A DNA stretch of 64,000 bases from the NCBI GenBank assembly GCA_021734025.1, contig JAIPJS010000002.1, positions 62,001 through 126,000 on the forward strand, given 5' to 3'. Origin of the DNA: Candidatus Neomarinimicrobiota bacterium. Its GTDB lineage: Bacteria > Fidelibacterota > JAANXI01. A model generated the notes under the pieces. The model was not told the origin of the DNA, ran no database searches, and saw only the letters and a program-made list of their open reading frames with translations. Below, in pieces: positions 25,163 through 35,176 of this stretch; within the stretch, counting starts at the first letter, position 1, and every line of letters starts with the position of its first letter. A program made the position numbers and the translations under genes.

Positions 25163-28100
25163 CTATTTCACAAGAACCATCTTGTGTACCTGGGTGAATT
25201 CACCCGTCCGGATTCTGTAAAAGTACACACCGCTGGAGTATTCCGAGGCATTCCACCGGATCGTGTGATACCCGGCATCTAATTGCTTATTAATAAGCGT
25301 TGTTACTCGCTGTCCCAGCAGATTATAAACTTCCAGCCGGACATTCGATGCTTCCGGTAGTCCGAATTGAATTGTGGTTGCCGGGTTGAACGGATTCGGA
25401 TAGTTCTGAGACAGTGTGTACCGATCCGGGAGATTGGAGTTACCATTCTCCGGTTCAATAGCGGTGATTGCATCAGGGCCGCGAAATACCACGACACCGT
25501 TAGCATTAGTTGCCAGCCAGATGTCTCCGTTGGATGCGACAGACAATCCCTCGACTGCTGATCCCGGATAGTTGGAGTTCAGCGAGTTGTATTCAGTCCA
25601 TTCCGATCCGTCGTACATACCGACGCCGGCAATTCCATCAAAGTTGAGGTCGAAACCGACCCAGATATTCCCCTGCAAATCTTCATCAAGCGATGTTATG
25701 GTTTCACCTGTCAGGTCCGGTGTAAAGTCGGTCCAAGTGCTGCCGTCAAACCGAGCAAGTGTCCCGGCTGAAAATCCACCTCCGAAATATACAATGATAT
25801 CATTTTCTGATGTTACAAGTATCTCTCCGACTCTGTCATCCAGAAGCGGGTCATCGTAATTCGTCCACGTTGCCGAAGTCGTATCATAAGAAGCCAGACC
25901 GTTTCCATAGGTTCCTATCCAAACTTTTCCATTTTTATCGAGGGCAACCGAGGTTACTTCATCCCCAGGCAGATCAGAATTGCCGGTAGTCATCACCGAT
26001 TTTATCGTATCCCGGGCGCTTGCCAGCCCGATATCGGTGGCAATCCAGACAGAGCCGTCCGCACTGGCCTCAATATCGTTAATATTAGCACTTTCCAGCG
26101 CTGAATTAGAGGTGTTGAAATTCGTCCAGACAGTCCCGTCATACCGGTAGACACCATCATCACGCGTACTTTGGGCCATCCAGATATTGCCGGAGGCGTC
26201 CTCCTCTAGCACGTCGATCGCCTCTATTTCAATGCCGCTTTCGCTTTTATTGTACAGATTCCATTTACTATAGTCATATTCGACCAATCCGCCGCGAAAC
26301 GGCGAACCGAAAAATCCGGAACTGGAATTCACGCCAATCCAGACTTTTCCGTCAGAGGCGTGGAGAATATCCGCAGTAGAATTCGATGGGAGTCCTGTCT
26401 TTGAAAGGTCCAAATCTGTCCACTGTGATCCGGATTTTCGAACAAGGCCCGGCTTTCCATCCAATTCACCAAATGTGGGCTGAATTTTTGTCCCTACCCA
26501 GGTCTGCCCGGACTCGTCAACCAGAACGGCACTCACATTATCACTGAGAATTCCGGAATTATCCTCATTGTAGACTGAGAATCCGGCTCCATCGAAATGG
26601 ACCAAACCTCTGGCCTGTGTCCCGGCCCAAACATTGCCCTCGCTGTCGAAGTCGATGGCCTGGACCCAGTCATCCGGGATGTCGGAGTTATCTTCATCGT
26701 ACACCGTAAACTCGCTGCCATCATACTGTATAAGTCCGGCAGATAGTCCTCCGGCTCCAATCCAGAGAGTACCCGATCCGTCGACATTAATCGCATCAAT
26801 TTGATTGGCGGGCAGGTCCGAATTATCACTGGTATACTCGGTGAAATCAGCGCCGTCAAATTTGAATAACCCACTGGCTTCAAATCCGACCCAGATATTC
26901 CCTCCCTGATCAACTGAGAGGGCATTTACCCTATCCGGCGGAAAGCTGGCTCCGTCATTTTCCGACATAGTATAGTTCGTAAATTCCGAACCGTCATATC
27001 GAGCTAATCCCCCGTTCGCGCTACTTAACAGGGAGTACGAGCCGGAAACGAACCATATATTATCCTCGCTGTCCACTGAGACAGCAGTCACCTGATCATA
27101 GTGGAGGTCGCCGGATTCACTGTTAAAAATGGCCCAATTACCGTTGCTATACCTCACAAGCCCGTTATTTGATGTTCCCAGCCACTTATTTCCCTGGGAA
27201 TCGATAGCAACTGACAGCACGTTCCCCAGATGGACGCCGGTGTTCCCCTGGTTCATCAGGTTCACTTCATCCGTTTTTTCGTTCACGAGCACCAAACCGC
27301 CATTGGTGGCAACCCAGAGAGAATCGCCTTCTTTGGCCAAATCGTAAACCACTTCACTGTTCTTGTAGACCTGCCACGCTGTGGACGGTCCGGAACTCTC
27401 GCTAAAGATCTCGATAAAACCTGTCTGTTTCAGCGTATCGGTCCCATAGGTGTTTTCGGCAATCAGTGTTACATCATATGTGCCGGCGGCACTATACGTC
27501 ACTGTTGGATTGCTTACGGTTGATGTTGCAGGGGAACCTCCCTGGAAGGTCCATTCAAGGCTGGTTGGGTTGCCAGCGGATTCATTGTGAAATGTTATTG
27601 TTGTCCCTTCATCACCGCTACGTCCCGTAGTGGAAAATTCGGCCACAGGCGCGGAACCTCCCTGCATCAGATCGACTCCGGCGGCACCATTTACGATCCA
27701 CTTATCACCATTATCGCCAAAGGCTACTGCCCGGACATCATTGCTGGCCAGCCCGGAATTGTTCTTACGATAATGTTCAATCTGGCCACCGCTGAACCGG
27801 ATAAGTCCGTTGGTCCGCGTGGAAATCCAGACGCTGCCGCTGGCATCCGTGGTAATATCGTTTACGATTCCGCCGGGATACACGGAGTTTTGTTCTCCGA
27901 TGATAGTCCAGGAGCTGCCGTCAAACCGGGCAATTCCTGCACCGTAATCATCATCCCATCCCAGTCCGGCCCAAACGATATTATTATGATCAACCGTTAC
28001 CGAGTGAATCAAAGCCCCGGTGAGATTTGTGGATTGCGGGCTGTACTGGGTCCAGGTGGTTCCGTCAAACATTATTACACCGTCGCGCCGGGTACCGATC

Positions 28101-29572
28101 CAGGCGTTACCGTTCCCGTCAATATCGATTGAGGTCACATCATCCAGTGGGACGCTCGTGTTATTGGAGGTGTACGTAGTCCACTGCGAGCCGTCGAACG
28201 TCGCGATCCCACCATCGAAATCCTGGGTGACAATCCATGCCGTCCCGTCAGATTCCACCGTGATATCCACAACGACATCCTCGGGCAGTGGCGAACCGAA
28301 CCCCTCGAAGACTTCCCACGTCGAACCGTCGTAAATGCCGAGTCCATCGTCAGTTCCGGCATAGATGTTCCCGTTTGGTCCAACAGCTACCGATAACACC
28401 GTATTATTCGGCAGACCGGAGTTCGAGGTATTAAAAATTTCCCAGGTGCTGCCATCGTATTTCACCAATCCGTACCCATCGGTCTGAGACTCTTCACCGG
28501 TACCGATCCAGACGGTTCCATTCCCATCGATGGCAACATCACCAGTCATGGAAGTCTGCTGTAGTCCTGAATTGTATGTCTCATAGGACGTCCAGGTGCC
28601 ACTCGCCAGCTTTGCCGTTCCCGAATTCGTTCCCATGTAAAGCGCTCCGCCTGACTTCAAAATAGCGTGTACAGAATTTCCCGGGATATCGGAATTCGAC
28701 TCATTATGCGTATTCCAGGTACTACCATCGTATGTGACTAATCCGCTTTCAACCGTTCCCACATAGACGCTGTCTCCACCTGCTGCTTCCAGAGATGTCA
28801 CAATGTCCGTTGAGGGAATATTCGACGTCTGTTCTGACCAGGTGGAGCCGTCATAGTGGAACAGTTCACCAAAGTCGTTTCCAGCCCAGACATGACCCTC
28901 AGTATTTGTTGAGAGCACACCGACATTCACAAAATCTATGGTCGTATTATCTTCCACAAGCGTCCAGTTCGACGGAGAATTTAGAGCAAATTTGGCAATA
29001 CCGTCGTTGTCCAATCCCACATAGGCCGTATCATCGGACGTGATTTCTATGGTATAATAGTTATCCGGCTCACTATAATCGGGTGATTCATATAGTTTCC
29101 ATTCACTCCCGTTATACATATAAATCCCGTTGGAATGAGCAACCCAAACCGAGTCGCCTGCATCAACAACCACATCATTGATTTCGTTACTTTCCAGCAT
29201 TGACGACCCCGAATCGAAGGTCGACCAGGTGCTTCCATCGTATTTGATTAAGCCGGATGCATTAGTCCCAATCCAGAGTGTCCCGGAGGAATTTAATGCC
29301 AGTGCGGTAATTGCATTTCCCGCTAACCCGGAATTGGCATGTGTATATTCTGTGATATTTCCGGAAGCCTTGTCAATCTGAAAAAGTCCTCCCATCGTCC
29401 CGACCCAAATTGTTGATTCTGTCTCAACCAAGTCGGTTGTAAGTTGACTTGCAGTATAATTTTTCCAATCGATATCCTGGGCATTGATAACCAATGGAAT
29501 AGATAAAAGAACGGCAACCAATCCGTTGGATAGGACCCTGCACCATCGTTTGAAATTCACACCTTCACTCAT
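25163..29572 (-). CDS. Giant secreted beta-propeller/PKD protein with type IX sorting domain
   Basis: 1469 residues. Signal peptide (VLSNGLVAVLLSIPLVINAQ). Residues 35-640 and 735-1370 are runs of about 45-residue two-component-regulator propeller repeats of the form 'VWIGT...GLVKYDGSTW..YN'. A PKD domain lies between them (about 645-730, EWTFQGGSPATSTVSNPTVTY). The C-terminal 75 residues carry YTLSQNYPNPFNPATTIQFG and GVYFYRIRTGEFTQVHKMVLVK, a type IX secretion sorting domain. There is no histidine kinase, so this is probably a surface or secreted ligand-binding or adhesive protein. The ribosome site CGGAGG and a terminator at 25107 make it monocistronic. Confidence 0.9.
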   Translation of the reverse strand: MSEGVNFKRWCRVLSNGLVAVLLSIPLVINAQDIDWKNYTASQLTTDLVETESTIWVGTMGGLFQIDKASGNITEYTHANSGLAGNAITALALNSSGTLWIGTNASGLIKYDGSTWSTFDSGSSMLESNEINDVVVDAGDSVWVAHSNGIYMYNGSEWKLYESPDYSEPDNYYTIEITSDDTAYVGLDNDGIAKFALNSPSNWTLVEDNTTIDFVNVGVLSTNTEGHVWAGNDFGELFHYDGSTWSEQTSNIPSTDIVTSLEAAGGDSVYVGTVESGLVTYDGSTWNTHNESNSDIPGNSVHAILKSGGALYMGTNSGTAKLASGTWTSYETYNSGLQQTSMTGDVAIDGNGTVWIGTGEESQTDGYGLVKYDGSTWEIFNTSNSGLPNNTVLSVAVGPNGNIYAGTDDGLGIYDGSTWEVFEGFGSPLPEDVVVDITVESDGTAWIVTQDFDGGIATFDGSQWTTYTSNNTSVPLDDVTSIDIDGNGNAWIGTRRDGVIMFDGTTWTQYSPQSTNLTGALIHSVTVDHNNIVWAGLGWDDDYGAGIARFDGSSWTIIGEQNSVYPGGIVNDITTDASGSVWISTRTNGLIRFSGGQIEHYRKNNSGLASNDVRAVAFGDNGDKWIVNGAAGVDLMQGGSAPVAEFSTTGRSGDEGTTITFHNESAGNPTSLEWTFQGGSPATSTVSNPTVTYSAAGTYDVTLIAENTYGTDTLKQTGFIEIFSESSGPSTAWQVYKNSEVVYDLAKEGDSLWVATNGGLVLVNEKTDEVNLMNQGNTGVHLGNVLSVAIDSQGNKWLGTSNNGLVRYSNGNWAIFNSESGDLHYDQVTAVSVDSEDNIWFVSGSYSLLSSANGGLARYDGSEFTNYTMSENDGASFPPDRVNALSVDQGGNIWVGFEASGLFKFDGADFTEYTSDNSDLPANQIDAINVDGSGTLWIGAGGLSAGLIQYDGSEFTVYDEDNSDIPDDWVQAIDFDSEGNVWAGTQARGLVHFDGAGFSVYNEDNSGILSDNVSAVLVDESGQTWVGTKIQPTFGELDGKPGLVRKSGSQWTDLDLSKTGLPSNSTADILHASDGKVWIGVNSSSGFFGSPFRGGLVEYDYSKWNLYNKSESGIEIEAIDVLEEDASGNIWMAQSTRDDGVYRYDGTVWTNFNTSNSALESANINDIEASADGSVWIATDIGLASARDTIKSVMTTGNSDLPGDEVTSVALDKNGKVWIGTYGNGLASYDTTSATWTNYDDPLLDDRVGEILVTSENDIIVYFGGGFSAGTLARFDGSTWTDFTPDLTGETITSLDEDLQGNIWVGFDLNFDGIAGVGMYDGSEWTEYNSLNSNYPGSAVEGLSVASNGDIWLATNANGVVVFRGPDAITAIEPENGNSNLPDRYTLSQNYPNPFNPATTIQFGLPEASNVRLEVYNLLGQRVTTLINKQLDAGYHTIRWNASEYSSGVYFYRIRTGEFTQVHKMVLVK

Positions 29573-29953
29573 AGGCTTTTCCTCCGTTATTTTGGTTATT
29601 TATTCCTAACGGTACGGGATAGACAAGGGGGCAAAACCTGAGGATTCACTGGTCGTTACGCTCGGATCCAGGTTGAACTCACATATTATCCCCTACCAGA
29701 TTTTCTTAATCTTTTCATCCGTCAGACAGGTAAGAATTTTTTACCTGTACTGAGATAGGTCAAAGCGTAAAAATCATAATGGTGACTTTCAAGGTCACAT
29801 TAAAAATATAACAATAGGATATTTTATTTCGGTGGTTTGGTGTGATACAAATCAACAAAACGTGAATTGAAGGAGATAATACTTTACAGAAAAAATTCAG
29901 AGCCGCCGGATCTGGACCGGCGGCTCTTCATGCACTACCTTATTTAAAAGATA
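29573..29953. other. Intergenic region with hairpins
   Basis: 381 bases upstream of the propeller gene. ACAGGTAA pairs with TTACCTGT at about 29732-29754, and GTGAC/GTCAC at about 29790. A terminator of the downstream gene is listed separately. No gene was seen. Confidence 0.5.
29899..29927 (-). terminator. Rho-independent terminator of the His/Met-rich protein gene
   Basis: Perfect 11-bp stem AGAGCCGCCGG with a 7-base loop, then GAATTTTTTC on the minus strand, 27 bases after the stop. Confidence 0.92.
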
Positions 29954-30637
29954 CTATTCTATTTCATGCATATGATCGTCTTCGTGTTCACTTTCCCCTG
30001 CGCCGGAATGTATATCTTCTCCCATACTTTGTAATTTCGTCAGGTCGAGAGTCTCACGAAACATAACACTCGACTCTTTCTCCGATGGCAGCCCTGAAAT
30101 GGAGACGGACACCTTTGCCTTTTTGGCCTCGAGTTCCGAAAAGTTGAACTCACCCCAGAGCATGGAATTCCTCATGTCTTCGCCATGCCCCATCTGCTCA
30201 TCGGAATGGTCGCTTATATGATCATTGTTCATCTCCGCCTGATCACTGTGCATCTGCTCGTCGCTCATGCCCATTTGGGCGTCATCTTGCATCATTGTTC
30301 CATCATCCGATTCGTCCTCCATCGATGCCTGTTCCATCATTGCATGAGATTTGAGTTTAACCGAATGCTTCTCGCCGGATTTCAGTATAACCATAGCCTC
30401 GCCTGTGGCATCTTTGACTTCTATGGGATTCTGATTATAATCGTATGCATACACGGCCAAACCGTGAGTCATCGGCACAATCTCAAAGTGATGCTGGCTA
30501 GTCATAACGACGGTCCCGTCGTGCATCATCGCCTGCTCATGAGAATGCCCGGCTTTGTCCTCCATCTGTTGGGCGTAAAGATGAGGGACAGCGAAAACAA
30601 GGCTGAAGATAGTGAGTATGATTAAACTTCGTTTCAT
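29954..30637 (-). CDS. Exported His/Met-rich, probably metal-binding protein
   Basis: 227 residues. Signal peptide ending in ...VPHLYAQ. The mature protein is dominated by Met, His, Asp and Glu: AGHSHEQAMMHDG, a central stretch (about 100-160) of M-x-x-D/H repeats such as MHSDQAEMNNDHISDHSDEQ, and a His/Glu tail ending EDDHMHEIE. Two small beta-domain-like segments flank the low-complexity centre. The composition is that of periplasmic copper or silver chaperones and buffers (compare CopB/PcoE/SilE type), but no named family is recognised. Its position beside the Cus-type efflux genes supports a role in metal binding. Strong ribosome site and its own terminator. Confidence 0.75.
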   Translation of the reverse strand: MKRSLIILTIFSLVFAVPHLYAQQMEDKAGHSHEQAMMHDGTVVMTSQHHFEIVPMTHGLAVYAYDYNQNPIEVKDATGEAMVILKSGEKHSVKLKSHAMMEQASMEDESDDGTMMQDDAQMGMSDEQMHSDQAEMNNDHISDHSDEQMGHGEDMRNSMLWGEFNFSELEAKKAKVSVSISGLPSEKESSVMFRETLDLTKLQSMGEDIHSGAGESEHEDDHMHEIE

Positions 30638-30756
30638 TGTTTCCTCCTTTTCTTAGTCATCATCTTCTTGAAATGATGGTACGAATCGTATGTTATGAAT
30701 CCCTCACTGAATCATCACAATTGTGTAACAAATCACTATTCCAATGGTCAATCCAA

Positions 30757-31221
30757 TTAATCGGCGGACACCTGATACTTCATAGATACCGCTGCCGCCA
30801 TTTGCTCGACAGTTTTTCCGTCTTCCAGACCATTTTGGATAAACCGTTTGACCTCAGTCGCTCCACCAGGCGCCGCACAGTCACATGCCGCCAGATTGTC
30901 GTTGCAATCGCCGCAGGGACACATAAACTGCTCCGCCACCTGGATAACTTCCGCCCTCAGGGCTTGCTGTTCCGGGGAGGTCATCGTCTGTTGAGGAGCA
31001 TCATTGCCGCTCATCAGTATAAATCCGACGACGATAATTCCCAGCACTCCAAGGACAAGGGCAGGTATCGGAATTGTAATACCGTTTTTGCCCAATTTCC
31101 CGGATGATTTTTTCTGCGGCTGCTTTTGTTTTTTATCTTTTCCCTTCGTGGCCGCTCCACAGGAGGGACAAAATTTTGCGTTTTGCTTTTTTATCTCGTT
31201 TCCACATTGTGTACAGTACAT
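30757..31221 (-). CDS. Zinc-ribbon membrane protein with CcmH-like C-terminal domain
   Basis: 154 residues: an N-terminal zinc ribbon (MYCTQCGNEI...FCPSCG), a basic linker, one membrane helix (TIPIPALVLGVLGIIVVGFI), then FMCPCGDCNDNLAACDC followed by VKRFIQNGLEDGKTVEQM, which resembles the 'CPxC...vr.li..G.sd.eI' thioredox domain of CcmH/NrfF heme lyase subunits but with extra cysteines. Such a protein could bind metal or handle thiols. It belongs to a minus-strand run with the PII-like and CusA genes. Confidence 0.75.
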   Translation of the reverse strand: MYCTQCGNEIKKQNAKFCPSCGAATKGKDKKQKQPQKKSSGKLGKNGITIPIPALVLGVLGIIVVGFILMSGNDAPQQTMTSPEQQALRAEVIQVAEQFMCPCGDCNDNLAACDCAAPGGATEVKRFIQNGLEDGKTVEQMAAAVSMKYQVSAD

Positions 31222-31290
31222 AATATTCCTCTGGTTCGTTTTGCGTTATCTTATCAGGAAAGATGGCATTTTTATCTCACCAAACTATTG

Positions 31291-31644
31291 CTACTCAATA
31301 CAATCCAGCGCTTCTTCATCGGCGCGTCCGGATCGGATTTTCACCACATTCTGCACGTCACTCACAGCGATCAGACCGTCGCCCGCCCCGCCAGTGTAGG
31401 CATTCTCCCGTATAATTCCAATGATGGTCTCAACGGCTTCACCGCTGCAGATGAGTTCCAGTTTGGCCACTTTGGAATAGCGCTCCACGTATTCCATGGA
31501 GTACTTGGCTTTGGATTCATCGATGAGTCCAGGGCCGAGCGCCATTACATCAATGACGGTGACGCCGGTAAGTCCCATCTCCTCCAGCGATTCGATGACC
31601 TCGTTGACCTTTTCCGTGCGTATGTAAGCTTTGATTTCTTTCAT
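31291..31644 (-). CDS. PII-like signalling protein beside a heavy-metal RND pump
   Basis: 117 residues from ATG 31644. EIKAYIRTEKVNEVIESLEE at the start and the C-terminal PII signature YTGGAGDGLIAVSDVQNVVKIRSGRADEEAL are clear. The T-loop region reads ALGPGLIDESKAKYSMEYVER and differs from GlnB/GlnK (no ...RGAEY...). No ammonium transporter or glutamine synthetase is nearby; instead it precedes zinc-ribbon/CcmH-like and follows cusA. I recall a PII subgroup linked with CusABC/CzcABC efflux pumps, to which this may belong. It may sense a nucleotide or metal and tune efflux; the ligand is not known. Confidence 0.88.
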   Translation of the reverse strand: MKEIKAYIRTEKVNEVIESLEEMGLTGVTVIDVMALGPGLIDESKAKYSMEYVERYSKVAKLELICSGEAVETIIGIIRENAYTGGAGDGLIAVSDVQNVVKIRSGRADEEALDCIE

Positions 31645-32013
31645 AAATTTGCTCGCTTCCGATTGCCAGTTGTTCAACCCCTTCAGAGGGAAAAGTTGGA
31701 AATCGTGTTAATGTTTTAATGTGCTATAGTTGGTACGTTTCAAATCCATTGTCATAAGTCCGGTGCCCTCAGTATCCAGTCTCTTTTTTCCACGTTTTTA
31801 ATTTTCCCCGGCACGACGGGCAGTATTCTTCAATTAGCGTTTCTTGCGCACCTTAGAAGCTTTATCCTTTTTGCTTCCTCCTCATTCCACTAAGGATTTA
31901 ATAGTCATTCATCATTGCTGTTACAACTAACCACGAACAACTAACAAATGGATTAAGAGTAAGATTAGGATTAAGATTATGATGAAAAACCCCAGCCCTA
32001 TTACCCCATCCAC
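31645..32013. other. Intergenic region with GTGTTA-type repeat and low-complexity tail
   Basis: 369 bases between the PII-like and cusA genes. Contains GTGTTA copy 5 (31703-31738) and an AT-rich tail with repeated AACTAAC/CGAACAAC and GATTAAGA words. No gene was seen. Confidence 0.5.
31703..31738 (+). repeat. GTGTTA-unit dispersed repeat, copy 5 (diverged)
   Basis: CGTGTTAATGTTTTAATGTG then CTATAGTTGGTACG; the weakest copy of the family. Confidence 0.5.
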
Positions 32014-35000
32014 TCATTCCTCCTCCAGCGCCAGGTTTACCACCGTATTCCGCTTCCAGAGATAAAAGATCGTCGGCATCACCAAGAGCGTCAGCACGGT
32101 CGCGGTAAACAATCCACCGACCATCGGCGCCACAATCCGCTTCATCACCTGGGAACCGGTGCCGGCACCGTACATAATCGGTACCAGTCCGAGGATAGTG
32201 GTAGCCACCGTCATAATCACCGGCCGGAGACGCTGTACCGCACCGTCGATGACCGCGTCAAACACATCCGATGGCTTGTACGCGCCCTCGTACATCGGCT
32301 TCTCCTTCAACGCGTTATTCATGTACACCAGGATGACCACCCCCAGTTCGGCCGCCACCCCGGAGAGCGCAATGAACCCAACCCCCACGGCGATACTGAA
32401 ATTGTACCCCAACAGCCACATGAGCCAGAATCCGCCTACCGTAGCCAGCGGGAGCGAGATCATTACTAAAATACTCTCGGTAATATTTTTAAAGTGGATA
32501 TATAAGAGCAAAAATATCAAAACCAGCGTCACCGGTACGACGACCTGCAGGCGCTTTTTCACCCGTTGCATGCTTTCGTATTGTCCACTCCAGACCAGAC
32601 TGTATCCTTCAGGGAACTGGACATTCTCATTCACTACTTGTCTGGCTTTCTGAACATAGCCACCGATATCAGAAGTATTCAAATCCACGTAAATCCAGGC
32701 GGTACGCCGCGCGTTTTCGCTCTTAATCATCGGCGCGCCCTTTTTGACCTTGATTTCCGCCACCTGGCTAATGGGTATCTGTGCTCCGGTAGGCGTTGGC
32801 ACCAGAGTTCGCCGGAGTTTGGTCAGATTATCCCGGAGCTCCCGGCCATACCGTACGTTAATTGGATATCGTTCCAGTCCCTCGACCGTATTGCCGACAT
32901 TCATCCCCCCGATGGCAGACTTGATCACGTCCTGCACGTCACCAACGGTCAAACCGTACCGGGCAGCTTCGTCCCGGTTGATCTCGAAGTCGATGAAGTT
33001 TCCGCCGGTAACGCGCTCGGAGTAGACGCTGGCCGTCCCCGGCACATCCTGGAGGATTCCCTCGATCTCCTCGCCGATATCGGAGAGGGTTTGGAGATTT
33101 TCGCCCATCAGTTTGATCCCGACCGGCGTTTTGATACCGGTTGCCAACATATCGATACGGGTTTTGATGGGCATCGTCCAGGCGTTGGTAACTCCCGGAA
33201 ACTGGATGGCGTCGTCCAGCTGCTGGATTAGGTCATCCATGGTAACTCCCGGCCGCCAATGTTCCTTGTCTTTGAGCATGATAGTAGTTTCGATCATGGT
33301 CAGCGGCGCCGGATCGGTGGCAGTCTCTGCCCGGCCGATCTTTCCAAAGACGGTCTCCACCTCTGGGAACGACTTGATAATCTTGTCCGTCTGCTGCAGG
33401 AGTTCCTTGGCCTTGGTCACAGAAATTCCCGGCGGAGTCGTGGGCATGTACAGCAGATCCCCCTCATTGATGGGCGGCATAAACTCCGAGCCGATTTGCG
33501 AAACCGGGTAGGCCGTCACCAGGAGTAAGATAGCTGCAATTGCCACCGTCGTTTTCCGGAATCTGAGTACCACCCTCAGGAGCGGCTCGTACATCCAGTG
33601 CAGCGCCCGGCTTACCGGATGCTTCTCTTCCGTCCGAATTTTACCACGGATAAAAAAGCCCATGAGCACCGGCACCAGCGTCACCGCCAGAATCGCAGAA
33701 GCCGCCATAGCATAGGTTTTGGTGAACGCCAGCGGCTTAAACAGGCGGCCCTCCTGCGCCTCCAGGGAAAATACCGGGATAAAGGACACGGTGATAATCA
33801 GAAGCGAATAAAACAACGCCGGGCCGACTTCTTTGCTGGCACGCAAAATGAGCTGCCAGCGCTCGGCGTTGTCCTCCGGCTGCTCACGTTCCAGATGCTT
33901 GTGGGCGTTCTCGATCATGACCACCGCAGCATCCACCATCGCCCCGATGGCGATAGCTATACCTCCCAGGCTCATAATGTTCGCGTTAATGCCCTGGTAA
34001 TACATGACGATAAACGACGCCAGGATTCCCAGTGGGAGCGTAACAACAATGACAAAACTGGATCTGAGGTGCAGGAGGAACCCGATAATAATGAGCGAAA
34101 CCACCAGCATTTCTTCACCCAGTTTGTGATACAGGTTCTCCACTGCCTCCAGGATGAGCGATGATCGGTCATACATCGGCCGGATCTCCACACCCTCCGG
34201 GAGCCCGGGCCTCAGCTCCGCCAGTTTCTCTTTCACATCTTCTATGACTTTCAGCGCGTTTTCACCGTAACGCATCACGATAATGCCACCGACCACTTCG
34301 CCCTCGCCATCCCGTTCGGCGATGCCCCGCCGGAGTTCCGGCCCGGTATGGACGTTCGCCACCTGCTTCAGCAGGATGGGCGTACCGCTCTCATCCACGC
34401 CAAGGGGAATCTTCTCGATATCCTCAATGGATTTGATATACCCCAGACCGCGGACCATATACTCGGTCTCGCCCATCTCCAGCACCCGGCCGCCAACATC
34501 CTGGTTGCTCTGCTTGATCTGCATTTTCACGTGGCGCAACGGAATGTTGAACGCCGCCAGCTTGTTGGGGTCGACTTCCACCTGGTACTGCTTCACGAAG
34601 CCGCCGACGCTGGCAACTTCCGCCACCCCATCGACGCTCAGGAGTTCATATCTGAGGAACCAGTCCTGAATAGATCGCAATTCTGCTAATGAATGTTGCT
34701 CGCTCTCCACAGAGTACTCGTATACCCAGCCGACGCCGGTGGCGTCCGGGCCGAGCTGAGGCGTCACGCCGTCCGGGAGTCGATCCGAAAGGGAACTGAG
34801 ATACTCCAGCACCCGGCTTCTCGCCCAGTACATATCGGTACCGTCCTCAAAGATGATGTAGACGAAAGACGTTCCGAACATGGAGTAGCCGCGCACCGTC
34901 TTTGAGTACGGAACAGACATCATTGCCGTGGTGATGGGATACGTCACCTGATCCTCCACTACCTGCGGTGCTTGTCCGGGATAATCGGTCTTGATAATTA

Positions 35001-35139
35001 CCTGCACATCACTGAGATCCGGGATGGCGTCCAGCGGGGTGTTGGTTACGGCAATGTATCCGGCGCCGATCAGGAATAGTGTCGCAATTATCACCAGGAA
35101 TCGGTTGTTAATTGACCATTCTATAATTCGTTCAATCAT
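32014..35139 (-). CDS. cusA: CusA-type copper/silver RND efflux transporter
   Basis: 1041 residues, full length for heavy-metal RND pumps. The TM4 proton-relay motif GGIAIAIGAMVDAAVVMIENAHK is intact. Three Met residues that bind Cu(I)/Ag(I) in E. coli CusA have counterparts here, in EGDLLYMPTTP, APLTMIETTIM and TRIDMLATGIK (about residues 570-680), favouring monovalent Cu/Ag over divalent CzcA substrates. It exports metal across the envelope with CusB and CusC, encoded just upstream on the same strand. A large stem and a 28-bp palindrome separate it from cusB, so it may be expressed at a different level. Confidence 0.93.
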   Translation of the reverse strand: MIERIIEWSINNRFLVIIATLFLIGAGYIAVTNTPLDAIPDLSDVQVIIKTDYPGQAPQVVEDQVTYPITTAMMSVPYSKTVRGYSMFGTSFVYIIFEDGTDMYWARSRVLEYLSSLSDRLPDGVTPQLGPDATGVGWVYEYSVESEQHSLAELRSIQDWFLRYELLSVDGVAEVASVGGFVKQYQVEVDPNKLAAFNIPLRHVKMQIKQSNQDVGGRVLEMGETEYMVRGLGYIKSIEDIEKIPLGVDESGTPILLKQVANVHTGPELRRGIAERDGEGEVVGGIIVMRYGENALKVIEDVKEKLAELRPGLPEGVEIRPMYDRSSLILEAVENLYHKLGEEMLVVSLIIIGFLLHLRSSFVIVVTLPLGILASFIVMYYQGINANIMSLGGIAIAIGAMVDAAVVMIENAHKHLEREQPEDNAERWQLILRASKEVGPALFYSLLIITVSFIPVFSLEAQEGRLFKPLAFTKTYAMAASAILAVTLVPVLMGFFIRGKIRTEEKHPVSRALHWMYEPLLRVVLRFRKTTVAIAAILLLVTAYPVSQIGSEFMPPINEGDLLYMPTTPPGISVTKAKELLQQTDKIIKSFPEVETVFGKIGRAETATDPAPLTMIETTIMLKDKEHWRPGVTMDDLIQQLDDAIQFPGVTNAWTMPIKTRIDMLATGIKTPVGIKLMGENLQTLSDIGEEIEGILQDVPGTASVYSERVTGGNFIDFEINRDEAARYGLTVGDVQDVIKSAIGGMNVGNTVEGLERYPINVRYGRELRDNLTKLRRTLVPTPTGAQIPISQVAEIKVKKGAPMIKSENARRTAWIYVDLNTSDIGGYVQKARQVVNENVQFPEGYSLVWSGQYESMQRVKKRLQVVVPVTLVLIFLLLYIHFKNITESILVMISLPLATVGGFWLMWLLGYNFSIAVGVGFIALSGVAAELGVVILVYMNNALKEKPMYEGAYKPSDVFDAVIDGAVQRLRPVIMTVATTILGLVPIMYGAGTGSQVMKRIVAPMVGGLFTATVLTLLVMPTIFYLWKRNTVVNLALEEE

Positions 35140-35176
35140 GTGATATCCATAACTATAATTTTGTTTTCCGAGAGCT

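Noticed and set aside
27587-28132. 181-codon plus-strand frame over the giant propeller gene
   Set aside because: It mirrors the repeat periodicity of the propeller gene; no independent protein features.
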